Below are positions 12,489 through 20,854 of a stretch of 26,655 nt of DNA, in pieces. The notes below the pieces were generated by a model, which saw only the letters and a program-made list of their open reading frames with translations, was not told the DNA's origin and did no database searches. The stretch's first letter is position 1, and each line of letters starts with the position of its first letter. The DNA is taken from positions 1 to 26,655 of the IMG/VR virus record IMGVR_UViG_3300009436_000093; one strand, given 5' to 3'. Source of the stretch: a virus. The position numbers and the translations under genes were made by a program.

Positions 12489-14484
12489 AGCTTGCTCTTG
12501 CGGATCTTCGACCAACCTGCCTTGACCTTCCTGGAGAAGCTGGCACTATGGTCTGACTGTTCATACTTGTAGAGGTTGGCGCATTCACTACAGTTGGCGC
12601 ATTGGTTGTGATTACATTTAACCCTGCCGTTTTTTGTTGTGCGGATCTAGTGTTCACTCGAGAACCAGTAACGCCACCAGCCTGAGTTGGCACGCCTTCT
12701 ATTCTTTCTAGTCGGTTCCTAAGTGCTAATCTTTCTTTTTTTAGTTCGGCGATCTCATCTTTTTCTTGCTGCGGAGCATCTTGCAAAGAACCATATTTTT
12801 GAGCTATTTCGGCCATCCGATTATCAATCTCAGCATCCGACGCTTCTTTATCTATCCTCAGCCCACTTTTCTCTTTCCTAAGCGCATCCATTTCTTTTTC
12901 TTTGGCTGCTTTGTCTTCTTTATCCTGTTTAGTTTCGAACCCAAGCAAACCTTTTACGAAATCGATCTTACTGCTAAACCATTCACCGATTCCCGTCAAT
13001 ATATTATGTAGTCCGTCAACCATACCGCTAAACATTTCTTCAAAGGAGAAGCCGTCAAGCATCTCAGAGAAATTTTCAAATCCAAGTTTGCTTGCAATCC
13101 AAGACACACCATCTTTGAGTAGGTCTATCGGTTTCATTATGAGTCCATTGAACAAACCTTTGATTGCTCCCATCACACCACCAAGAAGACCACCCGCTTC
13201 GAATCCATCCATAAACCCTGTAACAGTATCTACAATACCCATGATGATTGTGATTGGCAAGAACAACTTCCCGAGAACAGAACCAAAACCTGATGCGAAT
13301 TTTGCTATTGGCGCAAAACCTTTGCTTATGACTCCAAACACCTTTCCGAATGTTCCACTCTTTCCGAATAAAGAACTTATCTTTGACCCAATACCTTTGA
13401 AGAAATCACCAATTGCTTGGAATGGTTTTAATATTTTATCTACAGGAATATTCTTCGCAGAAAGAACCTTCCCCAATTTACTTCCCAGACCTTTTATGAA
13501 TTCTATTGCTTTGACGAATGGTGCCGCCAACTTTCCGTCAGCGAGCCTGTTTAGCATTGCGAATTGGTCTTTCAGAGATTTAAAAGCTGCCACCAAAGCG
13601 ATCACTGGGGCAGCTATAATCCCGAACAGCATCCCAACACCAAGTCCTGCTGGTTCGCCCAAACCTTTGATGCCTTCTAATAAACTTTTGCTCATCCCCT
13701 TTATGCCGCCAACGAGTTGACCAAGCAAATCAGTCTGTTCTTCTTCTCGACGAGCTGTTTCTCGTTGCCCTTCTATCGCTGCTATCTCTGATTTTTTAGA
13801 AGATGATGTTAATGCATTTTTGAAAGACTCGCCTAATGACCTTCCGTTGGAAAGAACGCCATCTTTCACAGAAGCAAGACCCTTTGAGATATTGCTGAGT
13901 AATGGGTTTTGCTGTTCAGCGTACATCTCTTGACGAGCATCATCAACATCTTTTTGTAGTTGTTGAGATTTCGCTATTCCGTCTACAATACTTTTTGCTG
14001 ACTGGAATCGACCTTTCTCGTCTCGGTCGGTGGCTCTGGCTTGAAGCTCACCCTGCTGATTAAAGAATGTAGTTGTATTTAACCCATATTCTTCTAAATT
14101 TTTCTTTAGCGTTTCGGCTTGTTTCTTCTGTTGATCGGCGACATCTTTTTGGGCTTTGATAAGCAGAAGTTCATCGCGGGTAATCCCAGCCGCTTCAGCT
14201 AATTTCTTTTCTTCCTTTACTTGTATGCGTTTCTGGCCTATCCAAGTTTTGTCGAATGCAGCACCCAATTTCTTGAAAGGGTTGATCTTATCAATCTGCG
14301 CTGCAGCAAATTTGTTCAGAGTCACAGAAGTTTTCGCGAACATCTTGTTACTGTCAGCAAAGACCTTCATCTGATTTGCTAAGTTTTCTTGAGCGAGCGT
14401 AGACTTCTGGTCTGACTTTATGGATTCCTCCATAGCCTCCGTGACTAGCTGCGGTAGATCATTCTTATCTTTGGGTGCTGCCAT
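12487..14484 (-). CDS. gp29: Tape-measure-like tail protein (gp29 position), 665 aa
   Basis: A long, mainly helical protein with a polar coiled-coil first third (about residues 85-250, rich in Lys, Glu, Gln), two hydrophobic stretches (about 279-301 and 395-450, with many Gly) and a disordered polar C-terminal part (from about 600). This is the layout of phage tape measures, which set tail length and sit inside the tube. T4 gp29 is 590 aa and starts the hub. The setting with gp26, the tube-like protein and gp48 fits. It starts 3 bases after the EF-hand gene. Direct sequence identity with T4 gp29 is not evident to me, so the name rests on layout and context. Confidence 0.8.
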   Translation of the reverse strand: MAAPKDKNDLPQLVTEAMEESIKSDQKSTLAQENLANQMKVFADSNKMFAKTSVTLNKFAAAQIDKINPFKKLGAAFDKTWIGQKRIQVKEEKKLAEAAGITRDELLLIKAQKDVADQQKKQAETLKKNLEEYGLNTTTFFNQQGELQARATDRDEKGRFQSAKSIVDGIAKSQQLQKDVDDARQEMYAEQQNPLLSNISKGLASVKDGVLSNGRSLGESFKNALTSSSKKSEIAAIEGQRETARREEEQTDLLGQLVGGIKGMSKSLLEGIKGLGEPAGLGVGMLFGIIAAPVIALVAAFKSLKDQFAMLNRLADGKLAAPFVKAIEFIKGLGSKLGKVLSAKNIPVDKILKPFQAIGDFFKGIGSKISSLFGKSGTFGKVFGVISKGFAPIAKFASGFGSVLGKLFLPITIIMGIVDTVTGFMDGFEAGGLLGGVMGAIKGLFNGLIMKPIDLLKDGVSWIASKLGFENFSEMLDGFSFEEMFSGMVDGLHNILTGIGEWFSSKIDFVKGLLGFETKQDKEDKAAKEKEMDALRKEKSGLRIDKEASDAEIDNRMAEIAQKYGSLQDAPQQEKDEIAELKKERLALRNRLERIEGVPTQAGGVTGSRVNTRSAQQKTAGLNVITTNAPTVVNAPTSTSMNSQTIVPASPGRSRQVGRRSARAS

Positions 14485-14487
14485 TTT

Positions 14488-14826
14488 TTATTTCTCTTTG
14501 TTGTTACTGCCCATTGCTTCCTTGGCGTAGAACGCAGCGACGATTGCCGCGACCGATACAAAATATGTTGGAGCCATAGAACCTAATGTTTTCGCTGCTT
14601 CGTCAAGACCTATCACCGAAGCTATTACAACAGCGAATGGGTAAAGTAGCATTCCGAACAAAGCGAACCAAGCCATCTTTCGTTGAGCATCGCGCATAGC
14701 ATCAGCATCTTCAAGTTCTTTGCGCTTATACTCAAGATGCATTTCCAGCTCCTCATCGGTGATTATACCATCACCATTAATATCAGCTTTTTCTAGAGCA
14801 GATCCTTCTTGTATTTTTTTTGTCAC
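14488..14826 (-). CDS. EF-hand protein with two membrane spans, 112 aa
   Basis: The start is GTG 14826 behind TAGGTAA. Residues 15-26 (DINGDGIITDEE) are a perfect EF-hand calcium loop with ligands at D15, N17, D19, T23 and E26. A charged helix follows, then two hydrophobic spans at about 51-73 and 82-101, and a Lys-rich end. The single EF-hand would face the cytoplasm if both termini are inside. Two-span small membrane proteins in tail operons can be holins, so a calcium-sensing holin or envelope protein is conceivable; a virion protein is the alternative. I recall EF-hand proteins in marine T4-like phages but no proven role. It lies between the hub genes and the tape measure. Confidence 0.82.
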   Translation of the reverse strand: MTKKIQEGSALEKADINGDGIITDEELEMHLEYKRKELEDADAMRDAQRKMAWFALFGMLLYPFAVVIASVIGLDEAAKTLGSMAPTYFVSVAAIVAAFYAKEAMGSNNKEK

Positions 14827-14831
14827 AGCAA

Positions 14832-15005
14832 TTACCTATTTTGTTTTTGTATTTCTTCTTGTTCCTCGAGGTAATTTTTCAAAAGTGTTACATATATGTC
14901 ACGCTCGAACGGTATCATCTCATCTAGTTCCGTCAAACTATAATTGTGGTGTTGCATCAAAGCAAAGTTCAGCTGGTACATATTGCTTAGATCGTCGTGT
15001 ACCAT
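14832..15005 (-). CDS. Short baseplate-hub-region protein, 57 aa (possibly gp51-like)
   Basis: ATG 15005 lies 2 bases after the gp26 stop; the frame ends at TAA (14834-14832), just before the EF-hand gene. The core HNYSLTELDEMIPFERDIYV followed by LLKNYLEEQEE is a pattern I recall from short proteins next to gp26 in T4-like phages ('Y....LDEMIPFEREIYV.LL'). T4 has gene 51 (hub assembly) beside 26, so this may be its short relative, or a tape-measure chaperone. Position between gp26 and the tape measure also suits a chaperone role. Confidence 0.72.
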   Translation of the reverse strand: MVHDDLSNMYQLNFALMQHHNYSLTELDEMIPFERDIYVTLLKNYLEEQEEIQKQNR

Positions 15006-15007
15006 GC

Positions 15008-15703
15008 TCACGTAAAAAAACTTGTCAATCCCTCCAACACCATACTATCTTCTTTGCCGCACTCGGGACAGGTCCAAGTAATAACATGTCTCAGCTTTGG
15101 AGCATTTTCAAAAAAATCTGTGACCTTTTTAAATTGCTCAGAACTCAACTGCTCCAACCATTCAGCAATCTCTTCTCTGGTGAAGTCGCTATAAACATTT
15201 TCGCTGTCATATATAAACTCAATACAGTTAGTGATCAGCTTAAATAGATCTTCTGATGATTCAGGGTCAATCCCTTTCAAATCATTCACGCCAGCATATC
15301 TAAGTTTGATACCAATTTCATCAGTCAACTGAATTTTATCTTCAGGTCTTTCTTCAGTGACATTGATGTCGTCAATATTAATCTCTACATCTGTACGATG
15401 CTTACAATCGCCATCAGCGTGGCTCATGCGGAGTTGTATCACTTCACCGACAGATTTTCCTCGCAGTTTGAGAAACAAATATTCCACGTCAAATGTAGCC
15501 AGCTTATTTACATCGACACCTTCTTCTAAACAGTTGCCGAGTATAGTTACAATCGCGTTTGTAATTTCATCCTGATCGTTTCCTTCAAGAGCCATCAATA
15601 ATATCTTTTCTTCTTTGACTAAGAATGGTCGATATTTAATTTCTTTTCCTGTTGATGGTATCTTCGTTAAAAACTCCGGTGCCGTTAGCGAAGGTAAAGC
15701 CAT
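15008..15703 (-). CDS. gp26: Baseplate hub subunit gp26-like, 231 aa
   Basis: The N-terminus (PSTGKEIKYRPFLVKEEKILLMALE) and the following helical region with NCLEEGVDVNKLATFDVEYLFLKLRGKSVG match the T4-type baseplate protein family that includes gp26. In the second half a Cys/His pair (DCKH) and a C-terminal CPECG knuckle could bind zinc. T4 gp26 (208 aa) is part of the hub pathway. It starts with ATG behind GGAGAA, 29 bases after the tube-like gene. It lies in the minus-strand late operon. Confidence 0.85.
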   Translation of the reverse strand: MALPSLTAPEFLTKIPSTGKEIKYRPFLVKEEKILLMALEGNDQDEITNAIVTILGNCLEEGVDVNKLATFDVEYLFLKLRGKSVGEVIQLRMSHADGDCKHRTDVEINIDDINVTEERPEDKIQLTDEIGIKLRYAGVNDLKGIDPESSEDLFKLITNCIEFIYDSENVYSDFTREEIAEWLEQLSSEQFKKVTDFFENAPKLRHVITWTCPECGKEDSMVLEGLTSFFT

Positions 15704-15732
15704 AATATTCTCCAGTTATAATGTAAAATAAT

Positions 15733-16455
15733 TTAAAATAAATTTCTAATCGCAGCCACACGCCCCAGCTTGCCACCGACGTTCGCGCTTATAGATCCAA
15801 GTTCAGTAGACCCTGCTATGTTTCCTAACCCAGGAATCCTCGCGCTGCCGCTGATTCCTCCTGGACCAACCCCAACAGAAAAACCAAATCCAGCTTCTGG
15901 TTGATCTTGTTTTGTAAATAGGCACTTATAATTTCTATATGCAAAAGTTACGCCAAGTCTAGCGACACCTTCTTCGCCCCAGCTCATAGTAATCGGATTT
16001 AGAACTAATGGGTATGCTTCATTTAATGTGTGTATAGCTCGCAATTGCCCAGTTGGGGCATATTGCCGTATCTCTACATTTCCAGCGTAGTTGTCAAAAT
16101 AATTTGGATTATACGAACCGTTATTATTTTGACTGAACGCACCAGTACCGACCATTTTATTTTGCCAAATTTCAAAGTATTCTTTCTCTCTGAAATCTTC
16201 ACTCAGCAAAAATTGTACAGTAACGTCACCATAAACCGCACCATATGCGACTTTATTTATGGGTCCATAATTCTGGAATTTGTGCTCAACGCTTGTGATA
16301 CTTCTTCCAGGAATGTCTACTGAATCTGCCCGATATGATAGGTCACGTTCAGAATCGGTATCACCAAATCCGTTTATGAATACTTCATAATGCGATAGAC
16401 TGGCAACGCCAGTTTTATTTATCGCCGATACCATATTGTTTACGTTAAATGCCAT
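15733..16455 (-). CDS. Tail-tube-fold protein (gp54 or gp19 type), 240 aa
   Basis: The beta-rich sequence with SHYEVFINGFGD, RADSVDIPGRSITSVEHKF, NYGPINKVAYGAVYGDVTVQFLLSEDF, YFEIWQNKMV and VTFAYRNYKC is that of the T4 gp19/gp54 tail-tube fold. As it lies with hub genes rather than next to a sheath gene, the baseplate tube initiator (gp54) is my first choice; a second tube protein is possible. The C-terminal 60 residues are Gly-rich (GVGPGGISGSARIPG). Its start overlaps the stop of the previous gene as TAATG. Confidence 0.85.
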   Translation of the reverse strand: MAFNVNNMVSAINKTGVASLSHYEVFINGFGDTDSERDLSYRADSVDIPGRSITSVEHKFQNYGPINKVAYGAVYGDVTVQFLLSEDFREKEYFEIWQNKMVGTGAFSQNNNGSYNPNYFDNYAGNVEIRQYAPTGQLRAIHTLNEAYPLVLNPITMSWGEEGVARLGVTFAYRNYKCLFTKQDQPEAGFGFSVGVGPGGISGSARIPGLGNIAGSTELGSISANVGGKLGRVAAIRNLF

Positions 16456-17042
16456 TAGATCATTTTCCTACTATCTGCCCAAACTTGTGTTTTCTTGGCT
16501 TTCTCGAACCTTTCTGTCGGTAGGAATAATGCTGTATCCCACTCGGTAGAATTTATCTCAATAAACTTTGAGCGAACATGTTGATTTAGGTAGTGTTTGA
16601 ATGTTGGTTTAAAATACCTAAACTTGCTAGCACTATTTAGTAGATCATATGTCAATTTTAGCTTGGTACTTTCGTCATATCTAGTATTATTTGTGAGGTC
16701 ATATAACCCGTCCATTAACTTCGCTCTTAATTGTGGCGGTAAGTAGTGGAGGTTAATTCCGTAAAATCCACCTTTGGCTGGTCCAACCATGAAGATAAGC
16801 GGGAACCTATCATAATATGGAAGGGTCTTTGCGGTTTTCGGATCATACTTGAAGTGGTACATTCTTCCGATCAATACTTCAGCCTTTCCTGTACTGCTTC
16901 GGATTATGTTATCTGGGTAGACAGCGGCACTTCTTTGTTGCCTTGCCTTCTCACGATACCAATCTCTGGCTTGTTGCGTGCGGGCTGGAATTTGCCCCTT
17001 TCGCGCACCAGTAGCCAGTATGTCATCAAAAATGCTTGCCAA
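16455..17042 (-). CDS. Conserved T4-like structural-region protein, TTG start, 195 aa
   Basis: The only start that gives a full N-terminus is TTG 17042 (MASIFDDILATGARKG), with AGAGG about 9 bases before it; no in-frame ATG follows for 50 codons. The core, GRMYHFKYDPKTAKTLPYYDRFPLIF and GGFYGINLHYLPPQLRAKLMDGLY, is a pattern I know from marine T4-like phages but cannot name firmly. Beside gp4 in T4 lie genes 3, 2 and 50 (tail and head completion), so a neck, tail or DNA-end role is possible. C-terminal part is helical and basic. It lies 24 bases after gp4 in the same operon. Confidence 0.82.
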   Translation of the reverse strand: MASIFDDILATGARKGQIPARTQQARDWYREKARQQRSAAVYPDNIIRSSTGKAEVLIGRMYHFKYDPKTAKTLPYYDRFPLIFMVGPAKGGFYGINLHYLPPQLRAKLMDGLYDLTNNTRYDESTKLKLTYDLLNSASKFRYFKPTFKHYLNQHVRSKFIEINSTEWDTALFLPTERFEKAKKTQVWADSRKMI

Positions 17043-17066
17043 TTTTAAATAGCCTCTTGTTATGTA

Positions 17067-17504
17067 CTATTTAGCCTTTCTGTACAACTCTTTTTCGGTG
17101 AGTATTTGAAACTTCCAGTTTCGGTCTTTACAATATTCAACGGCAGCTTCCCACTTCGCTTGGTTCACTCCCCAAGTTTTCACTTCGTTCAGGTATTTTT
17201 TTGTCAACCTTTTTTGGGCTTTTGGTGCGCGAGTCTGCGCATGCGGTTTCACTTCAATCATTATGGTTTCTTTGTTTTTCGTTTTGATGACAAAGTCTAC
17301 AAAGTATCGATGCTTCTTCCCATCAATCGGAGATCGGTATCCTATGGGGAATGGCTCTGATGCCCACCAAAGTATGTCTGGGTTTTTGTCAAAGTACGAC
17401 ATACAGTTCAACTCCCAACTTGACCTGTAAGTTATGTCGGAAGGGTCTCCTTTGTATTTCTCAGGAAACTTACACTGATATTTACCTTTGTAAAAATGCG
17501 CCAT
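17067..17504 (-). CDS. gp4: Head completion protein gp4-like nuclease, 145 aa
   Basis: Strong match to T4 gp4 (head completion, about 150 aa): YRSSWELNCMSYFDKNP, RSPIDGKKHRYFVDFVI, IEVKPHAQT, KKYLNEVKTWGVNQAKWEAA and WKFQILTEKEL. It carries PD-(D/E)XK/TnsA-like residues: E31, D70 and E84-V-K86, so it may cut or trim DNA at the portal. The frame also opens with TTG 17507; I choose ATG 17504 behind AAGG. First gene of the minus-strand late operon, with a late promoter 38-45 bases upstream. Confidence 0.92.
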   Translation of the reverse strand: MAHFYKGKYQCKFPEKYKGDPSDITYRSSWELNCMSYFDKNPDILWWASEPFPIGYRSPIDGKKHRYFVDFVIKTKNKETIMIEVKPHAQTRAPKAQKRLTKKYLNEVKTWGVNQAKWEAAVEYCKDRNWKFQILTEKELYRKAK

Positions 17505-17513
17505 CAATTGCCT

Positions 17514-17521
17514 TATAAATA
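17514..17521 (+). promoter_or_regulatory. T4-type late promoter for the gp48 operon
   Basis: TATAAATA at 17514-17521 on the plus strand, preceded by CT. Predicted start is about 17527, with a 34-base leader to gp48 at 17561. Confidence 0.85.
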
Positions 17522-17541
17522 GTCTATCTAATCTAAAGAAT

Positions 17542-17549
17542 TATTTATA
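17542..17549 (-). promoter_or_regulatory. T4-type late promoter for the gp4 operon
   Basis: TATAAATA on the minus strand (plus TATTTATA at 17542-17549). Predicted start is about 17536 leftward, 32 bases before ATG 17504. It faces the plus-strand late promoter at 17514. Confidence 0.85.
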
Positions 17550-17560
17550 GGCATTCCTAC

Positions 17561-18676
17561 ATGGCGAAAATAAACCTCAAGCAACTAACGTCAACTGGCA
17601 AGTCAATGGCAGCACAGGTTGGCGGTAATCTGGAGAAAATTGCTGGAGCAGCTGGTAAAGGTTCGTTCTCGGTTTCGGCAGGCGATAACGGAATTTCAAT
17701 TAACGCCAACTTCAACGAACTGTTGAAAAAGGAAGTGACGGGGAATAAAATAATTTCCCCTTTGAACAGTCTCTTTTCAAACGATAAAGTGAAAGAGCCT
17801 ATCACATTTCCTGGCGATTTGACAGACGAACATTATATGATATTCAGCGTGATGAACCGTAATCGCGAAAATAGATCCTCTGCTGTCACCGAAACAGCTA
17901 TCCGAAATATTGTCCTTCCGGTACCAAATAACCTACAAGCAACATATGGCGCGCAGTATGAGAACGAAGGATTGGGTGCTCTTGGTGCTGCTGCAGCTGG
18001 AAGGTTGAGTGCAGAACAGTTGGGGCAGGGCGCTAATGATATCGGAGAACTGATAAAATCAAAGTTCGGAGCAGCTACAGGCGCAATTAAATCTGGAGAT
18101 AATGACGGAATGTTGAAAGCTGCGGCAATAGTAATGCCATTAGCCGCAACAGCCGCTGCGGCAGGTGGAGCTGGTTCGGTTGCGGGTGCTTTGGCTGGAT
18201 TAGGAACTGGGGGAGCTGTTCTTTCTGGTGTTAGTGTTGATGAAGGGTTAGCGATTAATCCGCACATGGCAGTTTTATTTAAGGGTGTTGATATGCGCGA
18301 GCATTCTTTCACCTACAAGTTTATTGCCAGAAACAACCAAGAATCGGAAACTCTCCAAAAACTAATTGCGGTATTGAAATATCATATGCATCCTGGATAT
18401 ACAGCAGGGACTATGGCGTTCAATTACCCAGATGAATTTGAAATAACATTCGCAGATTCAATCTCAAAAAACCTATACAAAATAGGAACGTCAGTTCTCA
18501 AGAGTTTAACAGTAAACTACAATGGGGAAGGGTTGCCTCTATTCTTTGAAGATACTGGTCAACCTGTGTCTATCGAAATAACTATGGCGTTCCAGGAAAC
18601 TAAAATTGTCACAAGAGAAAATATGGATACTGGCTACTATCAAGCAAAATCTGTTGAACCTGAGGGTAAAGCATAA
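17561..18676 (+). CDS. gp48: Baseplate tail-tube cap gp48-like, 371 aa
   Basis: Matches the gp48 family (T4: 364 aa), which caps the baseplate and starts the tail tube together with gp54. Visible features: a basic N-terminus (MAKINLKQLTSTGKS), a TAIRNIVLPVPNNLQATYGAQYEN segment, an Ala/Gly-rich membrane-like stretch (about 185-225), then the tube-like fold with NPHMAVLFKGVDMREHSFTYKF, and LKYHMHPGY, FNYPDEFEI. The Ala/Gly stretch is the least typical part. First gene of the plus-strand late operon. Its stop overlaps gp53 as TAATG. Head-to-head with gp4. Confidence 0.92.
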   Translation: MAKINLKQLTSTGKSMAAQVGGNLEKIAGAAGKGSFSVSAGDNGISINANFNELLKKEVTGNKIISPLNSLFSNDKVKEPITFPGDLTDEHYMIFSVMNRNRENRSSAVTETAIRNIVLPVPNNLQATYGAQYENEGLGALGAAAAGRLSAEQLGQGANDIGELIKSKFGAATGAIKSGDNDGMLKAAAIVMPLAATAAAAGGAGSVAGALAGLGTGGAVLSGVSVDEGLAINPHMAVLFKGVDMREHSFTYKFIARNNQESETLQKLIAVLKYHMHPGYTAGTMAFNYPDEFEITFADSISKNLYKIGTSVLKSLTVNYNGEGLPLFFEDTGQPVSIEITMAFQETKIVTRENMDTGYYQAKSVEPEGKA

Positions 18677-19284
18677 TGTCAAATTATTTTTCGTATTTCC
18701 CTAAGACTCCTCACGACTTAACAAAGCGCGGACAAAAAATCCAGTTAACAAATATCCTTCGAAGGTTTAAGGTTTCTTCTGATGTGGGTGATCGCGCAGA
18801 TGCATATTATTCTTATGATATCCAGGAAGGTGATCGCCCTGATACGATAGCTGAAAAATATTACGGAAACGCAAATTATGCTTGGTTGGTTATGCACTTT
18901 AATGACATCGAAGATGTCCGTTTCGACTGGCCATTAAGCACTGTTGATTTTGCTTCTTATATTGTAGGAAAATATGGATCATTGGCTGCCGCGCAGTCAA
19001 AAGTTGAAGAATATAGAATTTATCTTTGCCGCATCGAGAATGGGCAGAAAGTCCCCGCGACAGCCAAAACTTTATATGATGGGTCGCGCCTCGAAGAGAG
19101 GGTGGTTGTTGTTGATGAGACCACATATAACGCAACTGCTTCTAATTACCAAAAAGCTGCCGTTTCAGCATACGACTTTGAAGTTGAGAAAAACGAATCA
19201 AGAAGATCGATCCGTTTGATAGACAAGAGGTATTTAGGTAAAGTTCGAGATGAAGTTGAAGATATCTTGAGGAATGGTGTTTAA
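18676..19284 (+). CDS. gp53: Baseplate wedge protein gp53-like, 202 aa
   Basis: T4 gp53 (196 aa) joins wedges to the hub. Here the N-terminus (MSNYFSYFPKTPHDL) is followed by a LysM-like module at about 46-85 (YDIQEGDRPDTIAEKYYGNANYAWLVMHFN) and an alpha/beta C-terminal half. The LysM-like module is typical for gp53. It begins in a TAATG overlap with gp48 and ends in one with the next gene. Function is inferred from family and order. Confidence 0.92.
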   Translation: MSNYFSYFPKTPHDLTKRGQKIQLTNILRRFKVSSDVGDRADAYYSYDIQEGDRPDTIAEKYYGNANYAWLVMHFNDIEDVRFDWPLSTVDFASYIVGKYGSLAAAQSKVEEYRIYLCRIENGQKVPATAKTLYDGSRLEERVVVVDETTYNATASNYQKAAVSAYDFEVEKNESRRSIRLIDKRYLGKVRDEVEDILRNGV

Positions 19285-20645
19285 TGTCTGAGGGTATCAC
19301 GGGATACAGAAATCCTGGCGACGTTGATATAAGGAGGTTTTCGTTGATCTCCGCGACTGGGCAGATAATCGACCTATCATCAATCACAGTAGACTTTAGC
19401 GTATTTCAAAATTTATTTGAACACTACTTACAGTGCGACCTAGTGATAAATGATTCTGTTGGCCTAATTAACACTTTGAACGGTGCTAAGGATAATGGTG
19501 TTGCTGGAGGTTTCACTGGTGGCGAAATTTTAGTCGTCTCTTACAAGTCAAACGACGATTCTTTGGAATATAAAAATCACTTCTTCGCACTATATGAGTT
19601 GACCGATAGAAAGAGAATCGAAGAAAGAAGCGAAGCATATTTTCTATCAGGAATTAGCATCGAAGCATATCCAGCTATGTCTAATAAAATTTGTAGATCA
19701 TATGGTGGGGCTGGCGGCAACCTTATTTCGAAAATGGTAGAAAGCATTGTTGGTGAGTTTGTCTACACCGAAAGCGTAAAGGCATTACACTACAATTACA
19801 AAGACACTATCGGGTTACGACAAACAAAAGAAGTTAATGTTGATGAAACGATAGGTCTACAGAAATATATAATACCAAATTTAACAGTTGATGACACTAT
19901 TGACTTTTTGGCAAAAGAAGCTGACTCGCCCGACCACATACCTTATTACATCTTCTATGAAAATAGTAAAGGATTCAATTTTAAGAACCTTGGCAACTTG
20001 ATTAAGCAGGATGTTAAAGAGAAGTTTGTGTATCTTCCATCAAACTTAAATGAAGGTAAAGGCTCTGCGAATGATGAAAATTTTGACAGAACCAAGATAA
20101 TTTCTTTCGATGTCATAAAGCAAAGTAATATATTAGATAATATTCAAGGCGGGTTATATAAGTCAAAAACGATCCACCTAGACATTCTCAGAAAAAATAA
20201 ACGCGAAGTTACATTTGACTACAACGACTATGTAGAAAAGTTCAGTAAACTCCAACCGTACAAAATAGCGGGGGACATCGACACCTTTCCTGTTGTGCGG
20301 ATGATGACTTCAAGAACTGGTCACGATAACGATTCTATATTTTCTGACGAAGCACCAACTCCTAAAAAATATGGAGAGGTGATAGGTCAGAGTCAGTCAT
20401 ACGAAGCTCACATTTTCAACACCATAGTTGAAGTCACTGTTCCTGGAGACAGCGAACTTGATGTCGGGGATATCATTCGGTTGAATATTCCAGTTGCCGC
20501 TACCTCAAATGACCAAGATGGTGACGAGGATAAATACCTGAGCGGTAAGTATTTAATTACGAAGTTGAGGCATAAAATGCTTGACGGTAGCGATTCATTT
20601 ACAACAATCCTAGAGTGCTCGAAAGATACAGGCACTAGAATTTAA
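19284..20645 (+). CDS. gp27: Baseplate hub protein, gp27-like position, 453 aa
   Basis: A large beta-rich protein with the phage-hub (gp27/gpD-like) layout: GFTGGEILVVSYKS, HFFALYELTDRKRIEERSE, YFLSGISIEAYP, a helical segment (NLISKMVESIVGEF), VDDTIDFLAKEAD, and a C-terminal barrel with VPGDSELDVGDIIRLNIP and KYLITKLRHKM. T4 gp27 (391 aa) forms the trimeric ring to which gp5 binds; this gene stands just before gp5. The region around 105-125 is rich in Glu and Arg. The name depends more on order than on direct recognition. Confidence 0.8.
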   Translation: MSEGITGYRNPGDVDIRRFSLISATGQIIDLSSITVDFSVFQNLFEHYLQCDLVINDSVGLINTLNGAKDNGVAGGFTGGEILVVSYKSNDDSLEYKNHFFALYELTDRKRIEERSEAYFLSGISIEAYPAMSNKICRSYGGAGGNLISKMVESIVGEFVYTESVKALHYNYKDTIGLRQTKEVNVDETIGLQKYIIPNLTVDDTIDFLAKEADSPDHIPYYIFYENSKGFNFKNLGNLIKQDVKEKFVYLPSNLNEGKGSANDENFDRTKIISFDVIKQSNILDNIQGGLYKSKTIHLDILRKNKREVTFDYNDYVEKFSKLQPYKIAGDIDTFPVVRMMTSRTGHDNDSIFSDEAPTPKKYGEVIGQSQSYEAHIFNTIVEVTVPGDSELDVGDIIRLNIPVAATSNDQDGDEDKYLSGKYLITKLRHKMLDGSDSFTTILECSKDTGTRI

Positions 20646-20665
20646 ACAACCAATGGAGCAATAAA

Positions 20666-20854
20666 ATGCCATTACCAGGATCAAAAAGAGAAAAGCAGTT
20701 TTTATCAGAAATTGCTGAAACAAATGTCACCCCAGTAGAAGCGCCAGTTGAGCCAACATTTCTACAAGAAATAAAAGAGCCAACTCACGAGCATGAAGAG
20801 TTAGTGGAAGAAGCACCCGAAAAGAAAAAAAAGAAAAGTCGCTGGAAAAAATAA
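20666..20854 (+). CDS. Lys-tailed 62-aa protein between hub genes
   Basis: Begins at ATG 20666 after TGGAGC. The sequence is low-complexity: two related segments (KQFLSEIAE and PTFLQEIKE), Pro/Glu-rich spacers (VTPVEAPVEP) and a tail of Lys and Arg (KKKKKSRWKK). Such a sequence cannot form a stable domain and may be an unfolded linker or assembly peptide binding DNA or acidic surfaces. It stands in the one gap between the gp27-like and gp5 genes. Not recognised. Confidence 0.65.
   Translation: MPLPGSKREKQFLSEIAETNVTPVEAPVEPTFLQEIKEPTHEHEELVEEAPEKKKKKSRWKK

Noticed and set aside
12902-13720. 272-codon plus-strand open frame
   Set aside because: It lies wholly antisense to the tape-measure gene, is Ser/Pro-rich as expected from the reverse of Gly/Lys-rich sequence, and has no ribosome site or known motif.
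16246-16256. CATAAATA-like sequence on the minus strand inside the tube-like gene
   Set aside because: One mismatch, within coding sequence and without a gene start at a suitable distance.
17068-17074. CTAAATA on the minus strand before the TTG gene
   Set aside because: Imperfect match to TATAAATA at the end of gp4; the clear late promoter at 17542 already serves the operon.
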